A stretch of DNA of 64,000 bases from positions 106,268-170,267 of the forward strand of contig NVXV01000008.1 in assembly GCA_002734085.1 (NCBI GenBank), written 5' to 3'. Both the position numbers and the translations under genes were made by a program. The DNA is from Fluviicola sp. Lineage in GTDB: Bacteria > Bacteroidota > Bacteroidia > Flavobacteriales_D > Crocinitomicaceae. Below, piece by piece: positions 42,743 through 53,744 of this stretch. Each line of letters opens with the position of its first letter. Positions within the stretch are counted from its first letter, which is position 1. The notes below the pieces were generated by a model, which had not been told where the DNA came from, did no database searches, and saw only the letters and a program-made list of their open reading frames with translations.

Positions 42743-45157
42743 ATGCAAAAAGGCACTCAGATATTAATTTTATTGTTTTTCGTCCTTTTGTCGACTAGCC
42801 TCAATGCCCAAAACTACACTTTGAGCGGAGTGATTACAGATCATTCAAATGGAGAATCTTTATCGGATGTTAAAATAGTTGTTCCATCTATAAATAAAGG
42901 AACTTATTCAAGTGCTGATGGATTTTATACTTTGACATTGCCGCAAGGAGAATATGAGGTAGAATTTCGTTTCATTGGTTATAAAACCTTAAAAAAAACC
43001 ATAACCTTAAACGAATCAAAAAAGATTAATATCTCTCTCAAGACGGATGAGAATACACAGGATTTTGAAGAGGTTACCGTTAGAGGAGAAGGACGAGATG
43101 AAAACGTTAAAGGAACTCAGGTTGGAACAATTAAATTAGAAATGGATGAAATAAAGACTTTACCCGCTTTTTTAGGTGAAGTGGATGTAATTAAAACGCT
43201 TCAATTAATGCCAGGTGTGCAATCGGCTTCGGAAGGAACTCAGGGCTTTTATGTACGTGGTGGTGGTCCTGATCAAAACTTGGTGTTGTTAGATGGTACA
43301 CACGTTTATAACGCTTCTCATTTATTTGGCTTTTTTTCCGTGTTTAATGTGGATGCAATTAAAGATGTTGAGTTGATTAAAGCAGGTATTCCTGCAAAAT
43401 ATGGAGGTCGTTTATCTTCTGTTCTCAACGTTAATACTAACAACGGAAACAATAAACGTTTTGGTGTTACAGGGGGGATTGGTCTGATTTCCTCAAGACT
43501 AACAGTTGAAGGACCTATAGTAAAAGATAAAGGCTCATTTTTAATTTCTGGAAGAAGAACTTATTTAGATGTCGTTACAAAGCCTTTTATACCTGAAGAT
43601 GGTAATTTCAGTGGTACCAGCTACTACTTTTATGATCTTAATTTGAAATTGAACTATAAATTATCAGATAAAGACAAGATTTATATCAGTGGATATTATG
43701 GAAAGGATGATTTTACTTTTTCTACAGGAAGTGAAGATTTTAAAGTGGATATGCCATGGGGTAATGCGGTTGGTTCAATTCGCTGGAGTCATTTGTTTTC
43801 GGATAAGTTTTTTATGAATACCAGGGCGTCTGTAACAGACTATTCATTTTCTTTTATCTCTTCACAAGATGATTTTCAATTTGGATTAAATAGTGGTATA
43901 CGAGATTATGGTGGATCAGTTGAGTTTAGTTACTTGCCAAATCCACGACATAGAATTGACTTTGGTGTAGACTATCTCTACCATATATTAACACCTGTTT
44001 CTGTAAGTGCAAATCAAGATGATACTGAATTTGATGTTGGAGAAGGACAAGATATTTTTGGACATGAATCCGCAATATTTCTATCTGATGAGTTCAATAT
44101 CACTGAAGACTGGTCTGTTCATGCAGGATTAAGGTTTAGTATGTATCATCATGTTGGACCATTTACTCGTTTCGAAGATGATGTTGTGGGTGTTAATGAT
44201 AGTTCAACAACCTACAATCAAGGAGAAGTTATTGCAGACTACAACTTTCTTGAACCAAGAATTTCAACACGCTATTTAATTGATGATAAGAGCTCAATTA
44301 AGTTGGGCTGGAATCGAAATGCACAGTACATTCATCTAGCCAATTTAAGTGCTGTTTCATTACCAACGGATATCTGGTACCCTACAACTGATATATTAAA
44401 ACCTCAATACGGTTGGCAGGGATCGCTTGGGTATTTTAGGAACTTTAAAGAGAATACCTATGAAACGTCTGTGGAAGTTTATTACAAAGAAATGAATAAT
44501 TTAGTGGCGTTTAAAGAAGGAGTTTTACCTCAGGATAATGCCCAATCAAACACTGACAATCTTCTGACTCAGGGTGAGGGGTATAGTTATGGTGTGGAGT
44601 TCTTTATCAAAAAATCTTTAGGTGATTTCACGGGTTGGATAGGGTATACGCTCTCAAAAACGGAGAGACGATTTGAGGAAATTATGGATAATAAATATTT
44701 CCCAGCTAAATATGATCGTAGACATGATTTATCTGTTGTGGCCAGTTATGAATTGAGTAAACGATGGACATTTGGAGCATCTTTTGTCTATGCTACTGGG
44801 AACTCCATTACTTTGCCTGTGTCCTGGTATCTGCATAATGGGGATTTGCAGTTTGAATTTGAGGATAGAAATGCTTCTAGGATGCCTGCTTATCATCGTT
44901 TAGATTTATCTGTGACATGGTTTGATAAACCAACTAAAACAATTTATAATGAGGAAACAGGAGAAGAAGAAACAAAGAAAAAACGATTTAGACATAATTT
45001 CAATTTATCAGTCTACAACGTTTATAGCAGACAGAATCCATTCTTTCTATTTGTTCAGGACAACGGAAGTGCAGCTTCAAATACATTCCAATTGAGTGTA
45101 CAGCAAGTTTCTCTTTTCCCGATTTTGCCAAGTATAACATGGAATTTTGAATTTTAA
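42743..45157 (+). CDS. TonB-dependent receptor with CarboxypepD_reg-like N-terminus
   Basis: An 804-residue outer-membrane receptor for active uptake. Signal peptide (LLFFVLLSTSLNAQ), CarboxypepD_reg-like domain (about 25-110), plug domain with FYVRGGGPDQNLVLLDG (about 168-185), then a 22-strand barrel ending in ITWNFEF with a terminal Phe, as barrel assembly requires. Its stop overlaps the start of the DUF4249 gene (TAATG). This receptor plus DUF4249 pairing is common in Bacteroidetes and is thought to work like SusC/SusD. Substrate unknown. Confidence 0.93.
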   Translation: MQKGTQILILLFFVLLSTSLNAQNYTLSGVITDHSNGESLSDVKIVVPSINKGTYSSADGFYTLTLPQGEYEVEFRFIGYKTLKKTITLNESKKINISLKTDENTQDFEEVTVRGEGRDENVKGTQVGTIKLEMDEIKTLPAFLGEVDVIKTLQLMPGVQSASEGTQGFYVRGGGPDQNLVLLDGTHVYNASHLFGFFSVFNVDAIKDVELIKAGIPAKYGGRLSSVLNVNTNNGNNKRFGVTGGIGLISSRLTVEGPIVKDKGSFLISGRRTYLDVVTKPFIPEDGNFSGTSYYFYDLNLKLNYKLSDKDKIYISGYYGKDDFTFSTGSEDFKVDMPWGNAVGSIRWSHLFSDKFFMNTRASVTDYSFSFISSQDDFQFGLNSGIRDYGGSVEFSYLPNPRHRIDFGVDYLYHILTPVSVSANQDDTEFDVGEGQDIFGHESAIFLSDEFNITEDWSVHAGLRFSMYHHVGPFTRFEDDVVGVNDSSTTYNQGEVIADYNFLEPRISTRYLIDDKSSIKLGWNRNAQYIHLANLSAVSLPTDIWYPTTDILKPQYGWQGSLGYFRNFKENTYETSVEVYYKEMNNLVAFKEGVLPQDNAQSNTDNLLTQGEGYSYGVEFFIKKSLGDFTGWIGYTLSKTERRFEEIMDNKYFPAKYDRRHDLSVVASYELSKRWTFGASFVYATGNSITLPVSWYLHNGDLQFEFEDRNASRMPAYHRLDLSVTWFDKPTKTIYNEETGEEETKKKRFRHNFNLSVYNVYSRQNPFFLFVQDNGSAASNTFQLSVQQVSLFPILPSITWNFEF

Positions 45158-46104
45158 TGAAGAAATTAATTTACATAGCGATTTTAAGTACCGTGATTTC
45201 ATCCTGTACGAAAGAAGTATTAGTTGATATTCCAGAGAGTGAAGAAAAACTGGTTGTTGATGGACGCATCGAAACAGGAGAACCACCAGTAATTTTATTA
45301 ACAAGGTCAAACAACATTTATGATGAAACTTCTGGCAACCTATTACTTGAATCTCTGGTTTCTGGAGCAACTGTTACCGTCTCTGACGGATCAAATAGTG
45401 TTGTTTTAGATGAAATATGCTCTCAAAGTTTGCCTCCAGGAACCGAAGAGGCTATAGCTTCCTTTCTTAATATTGACCCTGAGGAGTTGGATGATGTAGA
45501 TATTTGTTTTTATTCGACTACAAATACGGCTATTTATGGTCAGGTGGGAAAAACATATACGCTTGATATAGATTTTGAAGGAGAACAATACAATTCTACT
45601 ACTCAAATTTTACAACCTCATATTTTAGATTCGTTATACTGGAAGGAGGACCCTGATAATCCTGACAACGGATATAGTTGGATGACCTTAACTGACCCTG
45701 CTGGTCAATTTGATGCCTATTTTTGGGAATGCAGAAGGATAAACCTAAATAGTGATGGTGAACCGATAGATGATCGCTATAGAACTACATTTAATCCTGC
45801 TTTTGATGATGCCTTTTTTGATGGTTTAACTTTTGATTTCGCATATGAGAACCCGTTTAATTTTAACCAGGAAACTCCACCTGAAGAAAGAGGGTTCTAT
45901 CAACGTGGAGACACAGTTGTGGTCAAGTTTTCAAAGATAAACAAACCAGTTTATGAATTTATGGAGATGAAATATACACAACTGCAAACAGGTGGTAGTC
46001 CTTTTGCTACACCCTCGAATCTACCTTCAAATATATCTAATGGAGCGCTTGGTGTTTGGGCGGGGTATTCTCCGAGTTATGACACATTGGTTTGTGATGA
46101 TTAA
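45157..46104 (+). CDS. DUF4249 lipoprotein, partner of the TonB receptor
   Basis: A 315-residue lipoprotein with lipobox STVISSC (Cys17). KEVLVDIPESEEKLVVDGRI at the N-terminus is the DUF4249 hallmark. Beta-rich throughout; C-terminus contains GVWAGYSPS. It is translationally coupled to the receptor gene. Probably outer-membrane anchored and helping substrate capture (inference from the pairing). Confidence 0.88.
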   Translation: MKKLIYIAILSTVISSCTKEVLVDIPESEEKLVVDGRIETGEPPVILLTRSNNIYDETSGNLLLESLVSGATVTVSDGSNSVVLDEICSQSLPPGTEEAIASFLNIDPEELDDVDICFYSTTNTAIYGQVGKTYTLDIDFEGEQYNSTTQILQPHILDSLYWKEDPDNPDNGYSWMTLTDPAGQFDAYFWECRRINLNSDGEPIDDRYRTTFNPAFDDAFFDGLTFDFAYENPFNFNQETPPEERGFYQRGDTVVVKFSKINKPVYEFMEMKYTQLQTGGSPFATPSNLPSNISNGALGVWAGYSPSYDTLVCDD

Positions 46105-46240
46105 ATCAAACGGTTTTGCCAATTGGAATTCAAATAATATGATTTTCTGTTTCCTTGTGTAACTCGATATTAATCGAAGTCTATCATTAACATATTTTTT
46201 GTACTTTTAGCTGCACTACTACAGAAAAGTCACTAAATAA

Positions 46241-46894
46241 ATGAGCGAATCCATAGCCGAGAAGTTAAATCTTAAAGCAAAGAGTAATAGGCGGGCTAAT
46301 CCAGAACTTTGTTTTGAGTTAGCAAGTAAAGCCCTTGACTCAGCAATTTCAGAAGGATTCATCTATGAAAAAGGAAAGGCTTTTCACAATATTAGTGAGT
46401 CTTTTTTATGGTCATCAAAGTTAGATGAAGCGTTCGACTATGCTTTTCAGGCAAAATCAATATTTAGTGAATTAAACGCATTCTCAGATTTAGCTGAAGT
46501 TTATTATACTGTTGGGACAATCTTTTTCTATTTATCGGATTATGATAATGCCTTGGATGAATACATGAAATCATTTAAGAGTTATGAATTAGATAATAAT
46601 GAGGTGGGAGTTGCCGAAGCATACAATGGTATCGGAAGCGCGTATTATGCAATAAATGAAAATGAAAAATCGATTCAGTACTTAAAAATAAGCCTGAATA
46701 AATGTGAATCTTTAAATATACTTCACTTAAAACAGAAGGTCCTAGATGGTTTAGGGAGAGCTTATACAAACCTGGGGAAATATGATAAAGCATTAAAACA
46801 CCTTGAAAACTGTATTGCAGCCATTGAGGAAATAGATGGAAGTAAACATGTTAAGGCGCACGCTTTAAATAACATTGGTCAAGTATACTTTTAA
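46241..46894 (+). pseudogene. Tetratricopeptide N-terminal part of a split SpoIIE phosphatase
   Basis: A 217-residue stretch of TPR repeats (for example LAEVYYTVGTIFFYLSDYDNALDEY, GEAYNGIGSAYYAINENEKSIQYL). It ends at TAA 46892-46894, after GQVYF, in the middle of a TPR. The frame continues without a break as KGEYDKAINYFKESL into the next 1098-residue part, so one substitution (for example AAA to TAA) would explain the stop. It has no signal peptide. If the stop is real this is a stand-alone TPR protein or a dead gene. Confidence 0.7.
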
Positions 46895-47110
46895 AAAGGC
46901 GAATATGATAAAGCGATAAATTATTTCAAGGAGAGTTTAAAGCTTAGAGAAGAATCAAATTTTATTTCAGGTCAAGCACAAAGTCTAACAAATCTTGGAA
47001 AGACTTACCTTCAACTTGAAAAATATGACACTTCCAAAGAATGGCTATTAAAATCACTAGAGTTATCTAAAGAGTCAAAGAATAAAATCAATGAAGCTAA
47101 GACGTATAAA

Positions 47111-50100
47111 TTGCTTTCAGAGTTACTGGAGATTCAAGACGACTATAAAAAAGCTTTAGAATATCATAAAATTTATTATTCACTCAATAGAGAAATCCGA
47201 AATGAGAATGCCGATCGACGTTCTAAAAGTATTCAATTAAAGTTTAAGGTGGAGCACGAAGCACAAGAACGTGAATTATTAAAGTCGAAAAATAAAAATT
47301 TAAAAAGATATTCAAAAGACCTGATAAAACTTAGTGAAATAGGGAAGAGTTTAACCTCATTTCTATCCGTTGAAAAAATAATTGAAAACGCTTATAAAAG
47401 TGTCAATAAACTGATGGATGCACCATCATTTGGACTAGGTATCTATAACTCTCAAAAGAATGAATTATATTTCCCTGGTTATATTGAAGATGGTGAAGTT
47501 TTAGAAGATTTATCTTATGAACTTGATGATAATACCAGGTTGGCTTCAATATGCTATAATAGTCAAAAAGAAATCATTATCAATGATTTCAAAAAGGAAT
47601 ATGGCCAATGGCTAAAAAATATTGAAAAGCCTAAAAAAGGGAACAAAACAGCATCTATCGTTTATCTTCCATTTGAAATTCCGAATGGAGCTACAGGCGT
47701 CATAACTGTTCAAAGTTATGAAACTAATGCTTACAAAGAGCACCATATAAACATGTTAAAGAACTTATCTGTTTACATGGCTATTGCTTTTCAAAACGCT
47801 CAACTCTATAAAGGGTTAGAAGAGAAAGTAAAAGAAAGAACAAAGGAGATTGTTCGACAAAAAGAAGAAATTGAGAGCTCGTATCGATTAACGGCATTAC
47901 TCAGTGAGGTTGGAAGACAATTAACATCTTCCACAGATTTTGAAAGTATATTTTTAAAACTGCACAAGAATGTAAGTGAATTAATGGATGCCAGTTGTTT
48001 CGGTGTTCGATTGTACAATCCGGAAAAGAATGAAATCGAGTATAAATTTGAAATAGAAAAAGGAGCTGTAGAAAAAGAATCACTCTTTGTTTCAATGGAT
48101 GACGTAGATAATTATTCGGTGATCTGTGTAAATAAAAATGAACCGATTCTTATTAATGACAACGAAAAAGAATTTCGAAAATATACGAATAAGATTGTAG
48201 TACCAACAGGAGATATGCCTCATTCTTTGATTTTCCATCCGATGACTTTTGCAGGGAGAGTAATTGGGTTGATAACAGTTCAAAGTTTTAAGCGAAATGC
48301 TTATAACGACAATCATCTTGAGATTCTGAATACATTGGCTTCATTTACAGCCGTTGCACTTGAAAATGTGAATTTGGTTGAAAATCTCGAAGAAAAAGTT
48401 ACTGAACGAACGAATGAAGTTGTACTACAAAAGGATGCATTAGAACGTACACACAAGAATACACAGTTGCTTAACGAAATCGGTCGAGAAATCACTTCTA
48501 CACTTTCTATTGAACATGTTTTGGAAAAAGTGTATGAGAATATCAATATGTTGATGGATGCCTCTATTATTGGTATTGGGATTGTCGAAAATGATGTATT
48601 ACAAATTAAAGGTGCCATAGAAAATGGTGAAAAACTACCTGACTTTTCATTTGATATGGATGACGAAGGTTCTTTGGCCATAGCATGTTTAAAACGAAAT
48701 CAAGAGTTCTTTATAAACAATCTGGACAAAGAAGTTGATAAATATGTAAAAGGTGATTCAAAAACTTTGATTGGTGAACGACCACAATCGATTTTATATA
48801 TACCTCTTTCAGTAAAGAATAAGGCTATAGGTACAATATCTGTCCAAAGTTTTAAACCTGATGCCTATACCGAATATCATATGAACATTTTGCGGAATTT
48901 AGCGCTCTACACGGCAACAGCGATAGAAAATGCTAGTTTATATGCAGAAATGGAAAATAAAGTAACGAAAAGAACAAAAGAAGTTGTTTATCAAAAAGAA
49001 GAAATTGAGCAGTCCTACAACAATACGAAACTTGTTAGTCAAATAGGACAGAGTATAATTTCAACACATGATTTAGAACAAATTTTCGATACGATGCATT
49101 CCAATGTGAATCAACTCATGGATGCAACTATTTTCTCAATTCGAATTTGTGATTATGATAAGCATGAAATAGATTACAGATACACAATAGAAAGCGGAAG
49201 ACGACTTAAACAAACGTCTATTTCCATGGATGATTATGATAATTACTCCGTATGGTGCTTGAGGAATAAAAAAGACATTTTCATTAACGATCATCCCAAA
49301 GAGTATAAAAAATATACGAAACGGATTGTTGTCGTTGATGGTGAGTTACCTGAATCGCTAATTTTTGTTCCAATGATTATTGGTAAACAAGTGGTCGGTA
49401 TAATCTCTGCTCAATCTTTTGAAAAAAATGCATACAAAGAGTATCACTTAGATATTTTAAGAACGATTGCTGCTTATTCTGCAATTGCTCTAGAAAATGC
49501 GAACCTACTCCAAAATATGGAGAATCAAGTCCGTGTTAGAACAGCAGAAGTGGTCAAGCAAAAAGAGATTATTGAAGAAAAGAATAAAGACATCACAGAC
49601 AGTATACATTATGCTCAGCGAATTCAAAATGTGATTTTACCTCCAATGGGTGAATTTCAAGATAATTTTGTTGAGAGTTTTGTAGTGTTTAAACCAAGAG
49701 ATATTGTTTCTGGAGATTTCTACTGGGTAGAGGAGGTTGAGGACAAAATCTACCTTGCAGTTGTCGATTGTACGGGGCATGGTGTTCCTGGTGCGTTAGT
49801 GAGTGTTGTAGGCGCGAATGGATTAAATAGATGTTTACTCGAGTTTGATTTACGTGCTCCAGCTGAGATTTTAAATAAGTTATCACAGCTTGTCACCGAA
49901 ACATTCGAAAAAACGGATAGTCAGGTAAAAGATGGAATGGATATTGCACTCTGTTGCATCGATAAAAAAACAAATGAACTCACTTTCTCAGGCGCTTATA
50001 ATCCACTTTGGATCATTCGAGAAAATGTAGAAGATTCCACAGAATTGGAATGCTTTAATCTCACTAAGGAAGGGAATAAAACATTGATCGAAATAAAATC

Positions 50101-50407
50101 AGATAAACAACCAATAGGTTATTCATACCAACCAAAACCTTTTAACACTGTAAACTTTCAACTAAAACCGAGTGACGCTATCTACATATTCAGTGATGGA
50201 TTTGCAGACCAATTTGGTGGACATGAAGAAGTGATAATCAACAAAGGTGGTAAGAAATTCAAATCAGTAAACTTTAAAAAGTTGCTTTTAAGCCTGAGCC
50301 ATAAAGAACTTGATGAACAAAAGTCTATCATCGAAGAAACATTCGAAACATGGAAAGGAGACCTGGAACAAGTAGACGACGTGTGTATTCTCGGTGTGAG
50401 GATTTGA
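47111..50407 (+). CDS. (GAF)4-SpoIIE phosphatase, C-terminal part of the split gene
   Basis: In the same frame as 46241-46894. The frame is open from 46895; TTG 47111 is only the first possible start. Four GAF domains follow a last TPR and coiled coil: about 47400-47810, 47980-48390, 48540-48930, 49100-49510. Each is joined by a near-repeated coiled-coil linker (LEEKVKERTKEIVRQK-like). A PP2C/SpoIIE domain (49690-50404) has DIVSGDFYW, VVDCTGHGVPGAL and YIFSDGFADQFGG, and should dephosphorylate Ser/Thr of an anti-sigma antagonist or similar. GAFs 1 and 3, and 2 and 4, look more alike. Probably inactive or truncated as sequenced. Confidence 0.85.
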   Translation: MLSELLEIQDDYKKALEYHKIYYSLNREIRNENADRRSKSIQLKFKVEHEAQERELLKSKNKNLKRYSKDLIKLSEIGKSLTSFLSVEKIIENAYKSVNKLMDAPSFGLGIYNSQKNELYFPGYIEDGEVLEDLSYELDDNTRLASICYNSQKEIIINDFKKEYGQWLKNIEKPKKGNKTASIVYLPFEIPNGATGVITVQSYETNAYKEHHINMLKNLSVYMAIAFQNAQLYKGLEEKVKERTKEIVRQKEEIESSYRLTALLSEVGRQLTSSTDFESIFLKLHKNVSELMDASCFGVRLYNPEKNEIEYKFEIEKGAVEKESLFVSMDDVDNYSVICVNKNEPILINDNEKEFRKYTNKIVVPTGDMPHSLIFHPMTFAGRVIGLITVQSFKRNAYNDNHLEILNTLASFTAVALENVNLVENLEEKVTERTNEVVLQKDALERTHKNTQLLNEIGREITSTLSIEHVLEKVYENINMLMDASIIGIGIVENDVLQIKGAIENGEKLPDFSFDMDDEGSLAIACLKRNQEFFINNLDKEVDKYVKGDSKTLIGERPQSILYIPLSVKNKAIGTISVQSFKPDAYTEYHMNILRNLALYTATAIENASLYAEMENKVTKRTKEVVYQKEEIEQSYNNTKLVSQIGQSIISTHDLEQIFDTMHSNVNQLMDATIFSIRICDYDKHEIDYRYTIESGRRLKQTSISMDDYDNYSVWCLRNKKDIFINDHPKEYKKYTKRIVVVDGELPESLIFVPMIIGKQVVGIISAQSFEKNAYKEYHLDILRTIAAYSAIALENANLLQNMENQVRVRTAEVVKQKEIIEEKNKDITDSIHYAQRIQNVILPPMGEFQDNFVESFVVFKPRDIVSGDFYWVEEVEDKIYLAVVDCTGHGVPGALVSVVGANGLNRCLLEFDLRAPAEILNKLSQLVTETFEKTDSQVKDGMDIALCCIDKKTNELTFSGAYNPLWIIRENVEDSTELECFNLTKEGNKTLIEIKSDKQPIGYSYQPKPFNTVNFQLKPSDAIYIFSDGFADQFGGHEEVIINKGGKKFKSVNFKKLLLSLSHKELDEQKSIIEETFETWKGDLEQVDDVCILGVRI

Positions 50408-50552
50408 CGAAGTCAAAAGCCGAAGACCAGAGAATGCCACCCCGATCTACTTGTGAAACTTTTTTTTCATGGCTTGAGTACTATTCGGGAGTGTATTCTT
50501 GTTGTGAGAAGTGGTCCCATACTAAATCTAAGATCCGTTTATGTAAACCATT

Positions 50553-51680
50553 TTACATTTCTCCAATCATCAGGGACAAAGAAGTCCCTAAATAGTAATT
50601 CGACGTTGTAGGTTGATCGTTATATCTATAAATTGGATTTTTACTGCTAAAAGCACGTCCTTCAACACGCCATAGTACAAGTTCATGAAATTGATAATCA
50701 AAATTTAATGATGTACCAATGTTTAGAAACGAATTAAAGTTAGGAGATAAAACAACACTACTTTCTGGATCAAATAAGAGTTCTCCTCTCGCTGAAATCG
50801 CAAATTTATCTGAAACGGTATATCTTGTTACAATTGCAGTACCTGCCCAACCTGATTCTGGCGTATTATCCTGAATGTCTTGGTCTATTCCTATATCAGC
50901 ACTTAAAATTACCCCAAATTTTTCATCGTCATATTTTAAATAGAAATTATGAAAATAACGCTGTTTAAGTTCTCCAATAATAAAGCCTGAATTTGTTGGT
51001 AAGTTCACTCTACCTATATATGAACTACTATTAATTGTCCATTTATTATTTGGATACCACTGAATTTGATGTCCGAATGAAGGGTGACCATCAACCATAA
51101 TCTGCCAGCCGTTTGAAAATATACCCGCTAACTTCCATTTTTTATCTTTCGTTGTATAAGTAAGTTTTGCATTATTCAAGTAATAGGGCGAGTTCTCAGC
51201 AAGAAGACTACGTGTCATCATCCAGTTTTTTGGACCGATAACACTTTCAAAACCAAGGTTTGACTCCATAACACCAACATCCAGCCATAACTCGTGCTTT
51301 TTTAGTAGTTTAACACCAACATTTGCCTCGTAAATGTTGCGCATTGCTAAGGGTTCTGCAGAAAGGTTTTCCGAAACGTAGTTACCGACCATCAATCCAA
51401 GATTCCCGCGTATTCTATCTTTACTATAATTCAGCTTTATGAGTCCAAGATTCAAACCCACTTCATTGTGTCTAACATGGTTGTATAGAAAATCTGGTCT
51501 TCTCTTATTCTTTGGATCTTGAAAATCATAACCATAATAAGTTTCTATAAACCCTGTTATAGTTAATGACGAGTCTATTTTCAGACTATTTGATTCTTGG
51601 GCAACAACTTGATTAAAAGCTATTAAGTTAGCACTTATTAAAGTGATAAATAAAGTATATTTAAAAGAGTTTTTCATCAT
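50553..51680 (-). CDS. Bbp2-like outer membrane porin
   Basis: A 375-residue beta-barrel with signal peptide (LFITLISANLIAFNQVVAQ). The motifs ETYYGYDF, NHVRHNEVGLNLG and EANVGVKLLKKHELWLD are typical of the beta-barrel porin-2 (OmpL-like) group. A general or anion pore is likely; substrate is not evident. It converges with the SpoIIE gene, with 145 bases between that hold nothing I can support. Confidence 0.8.
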   Translation of the reverse strand: MMKNSFKYTLFITLISANLIAFNQVVAQESNSLKIDSSLTITGFIETYYGYDFQDPKNKRRPDFLYNHVRHNEVGLNLGLIKLNYSKDRIRGNLGLMVGNYVSENLSAEPLAMRNIYEANVGVKLLKKHELWLDVGVMESNLGFESVIGPKNWMMTRSLLAENSPYYLNNAKLTYTTKDKKWKLAGIFSNGWQIMVDGHPSFGHQIQWYPNNKWTINSSSYIGRVNLPTNSGFIIGELKQRYFHNFYLKYDDEKFGVILSADIGIDQDIQDNTPESGWAGTAIVTRYTVSDKFAISARGELLFDPESSVVLSPNFNSFLNIGTSLNFDYQFHELVLWRVEGRAFSSKNPIYRYNDQPTTSNYYLGTSLSLMIGEM

Positions 51681-51788
51681 TTCATTAATTGAGTCTTAAA
51701 AGAAAGATACGATTTTAACCGATTCTTAGGTCAAATATATAATGTTTTTGATTTCCACTATACATCGTTCATAACCTTTGATAATCAC

Positions 51789-51821
51789 TTGTAAAAAATG
51801 GACAAAAACTCTTTACTTTTG
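51789..51821 (+). promoter_or_regulatory. Predicted promoter of parE-parC
   Basis: TTG (51789-51791), 22-base spacer, TACTTTTG (51814-51821, TAnnTTTG). The ATG of parE is 29 bases downstream. Confidence 0.5.
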
Positions 51822-51850
51822 CTTGGGGATCTTTTAATACCGCGAATTTT

Positions 51851-53743
51851 ATGACGGATAACAGTAACTATACAGAAGATAATATACGATCACTCGATTG
51901 GAAAGAGCATATTCGCTTGCGTCCTGGTATGTATATTGGAAAGCTCGGAGATGGTGCATCTGCGGATGATGGAATTTATATTTTACTCAAGGAAGTGCTC
52001 GACAACTCAATCGATGAGTTTGTCATGGGGAATGGTCGAAAGATTGAAATCAAAGTGAAAGACGGACTAGTTTCTGTGCGCGATTATGGTCGTGGAATAC
52101 CTCTGGGGAAAGTAGTTGATGTTGTTTCTAAAATTAATACGGGTGGTAAATACGATTCAAAAGCATTTAAAAAATCAGTTGGATTAAACGGAGTAGGTAC
52201 GAAAGCTGTGAATGCCTTAAGTAGTCACTTCATGGTGTATTCTGTGCGTGATGGCGAATTGAAAAGAGCAGTATTTGAAAGGGGAGAGCTAAAAGAAGAT
52301 AGTAAGATTGAAAAAACCAACGAAAAGGATGGTACCTATGTTGAGTTCTATCCCGATGAACAGGTATTTAAAAAGTTCAATTACAAAGTTCCATACATTG
52401 AAAAATTAGTTTGGAATTACTGTTATCTAAATAGAGGTCTAACCATTCACTTTAATGGTGAGCGCTATCTTTCTAAAAATGGATTGAAAGACTTACTAGA
52501 AAACAATCAAGATGGGGAACCTTTATACCCAATCATACATTTGGAAGGAGATGATATTGAGGTAGCATTTACTCACGGTAGGACTTATGGTGAGGATTAT
52601 TACTCATTTGTTAATGGGCAACATACAACGCAAGGTGGTACGCATCACAGTGCATTTAGGGAGTCTGTTGCAAAAGTGATTAAAGATTTTTTCAATAAAA
52701 GCTATGAATCTTCGGACGTTCGTCAGTCGATTGTCGCGGCGGTCTCTGTAAAAGTGATGGAACCTGTTTTTGAATCCCAGACAAAAACGAAGTTAGGTTC
52801 ACAGGAGGTTGAACCTGGAGGTAAGTCGATGCGTGCTTTCATTAATGATTTTCTTAAAACTAAACTAGATAATTTTCTTCATCGAAATCCTGAAATAGCA
52901 GATACGTTAGAAAAGAAAATAAAACAGTCTGAAAAAGAACGGAAAGAGCTTTCTGGAATTAGAAAAATAGCTAGAGACAGAGCGAAGAAGGCTAGCTTAC
53001 ACAATAAAAAACTAAGGGACTGTAGAATTCACTTTACTGATCTAAAGAACGATAGGAGGGAGGATACTACTTTATTTATAACAGAGGGTGACTCGGCAAG
53101 TGGGTCGATAACGAAATCTCGTGACGTGAATACACAGGCTGTATTTAGTTTACGCGGAAAACCACTAAACTCTTATGGGTTAACGAAGAAAGTGGTTTAT
53201 GAAAATGAAGAATTCAACTTGATTCAAGCAGCTTTGGACATCGAAGATGATATGGATGATCTGCGTTACAATAAAATAGTGATAGCAACTGATGCCGATG
53301 TCGATGGAATGCATATTCGAATGTTGTTACTCACTTTCTTTTTGCGTTTTTTCCCTGACTTAGTAAAAAGAAATCATGTGTATGTATTGCAGACCCCCCT
53401 TTTCAGAGTTCGTAATAAAAAGAAAACGAAGTATTGTTATTCTGAGGCAGAACGAAGAAAAGCCCTGGAAGAAATTGGAAAATCTGCTGAAATTACTCGA
53501 TTTAAGGGATTAGGTGAGATCTCTCCAGATGAGTTTAAGCACTTTATAGGTGAAGATATTCGACTCGAACCAGTGCTTTTATCTAAAGGTTCTTCCATTG
53601 AGGATATTTTGTCATTTTACATGGGTAAAAATACACCTACAAGACAAGAGTTTATTATGGACAACCTTAGAGTTGAAACAGACATTGAAAAGGAGATTCT
53701 CGAAGATAAAGAGCAAATTGAAAATATAGATAAAGCATCATAA
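51851..53743 (+). CDS. parE: DNA topoisomerase IV subunit B (ParE)
   Basis: The ATPase subunit of topoisomerase IV, which decatenates chromosomes. GHKL motifs: [10 protein letters not shown] (Asn/Glu), [21 protein letters not shown]. The TOPRIM region has [12 protein letters not shown] and [15 protein letters not shown]. 630 residues, shorter than gyrase B, fits ParE in Bacteroidetes, and its neighbour is a ParC-type subunit, one base downstream. I favour topoisomerase IV over gyrase for that reason. Confidence 0.92.
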   Translation: MTDNSNYTEDNIRSLDWKEHIRLRPGMYIGKLGDGASADDGIYILLKEVLDNSIDEFVMGNGRKIEIKVKDGLVSVRDYGRGIPLGKVVDVVSKINTGGKYDSKAFKKSVGLNGVGTKAVNALSSHFMVYSVRDGELKRAVFERGELKEDSKIEKTNEKDGTYVEFYPDEQVFKKFNYKVPYIEKLVWNYCYLNRGLTIHFNGERYLSKNGLKDLLENNQDGEPLYPIIHLEGDDIEVAFTHGRTYGEDYYSFVNGQHTTQGGTHHSAFRESVAKVIKDFFNKSYESSDVRQSIVAAVSVKVMEPVFESQTKTKLGSQEVEPGGKSMRAFINDFLKTKLDNFLHRNPEIADTLEKKIKQSEKERKELSGIRKIARDRAKKASLHNKKLRDCRIHFTDLKNDRREDTTLFITEGDSASGSITKSRDVNTQAVFSLRGKPLNSYGLTKKVVYENEEFNLIQAALDIEDDMDDLRYNKIVIATDADVDGMHIRMLLLTFFLRFFPDLVKRNHVYVLQTPLFRVRNKKKTKYCYSEAERRKALEEIGKSAEITRFKGLGEISPDEFKHFIGEDIRLEPVLLSKGSSIEDILSFYMGKNTPTRQEFIMDNLRVETDIEKEILEDKEQIENIDKAS

Positions 53744-53744
53744 A

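Noticed and set aside
50350..50595. 81-residue plus-strand frame at the end of the SpoIIE gene
   Set aside because: Out-of-frame shadow overlapping the end of the SpoIIE gene and the 3' end of the porin gene.
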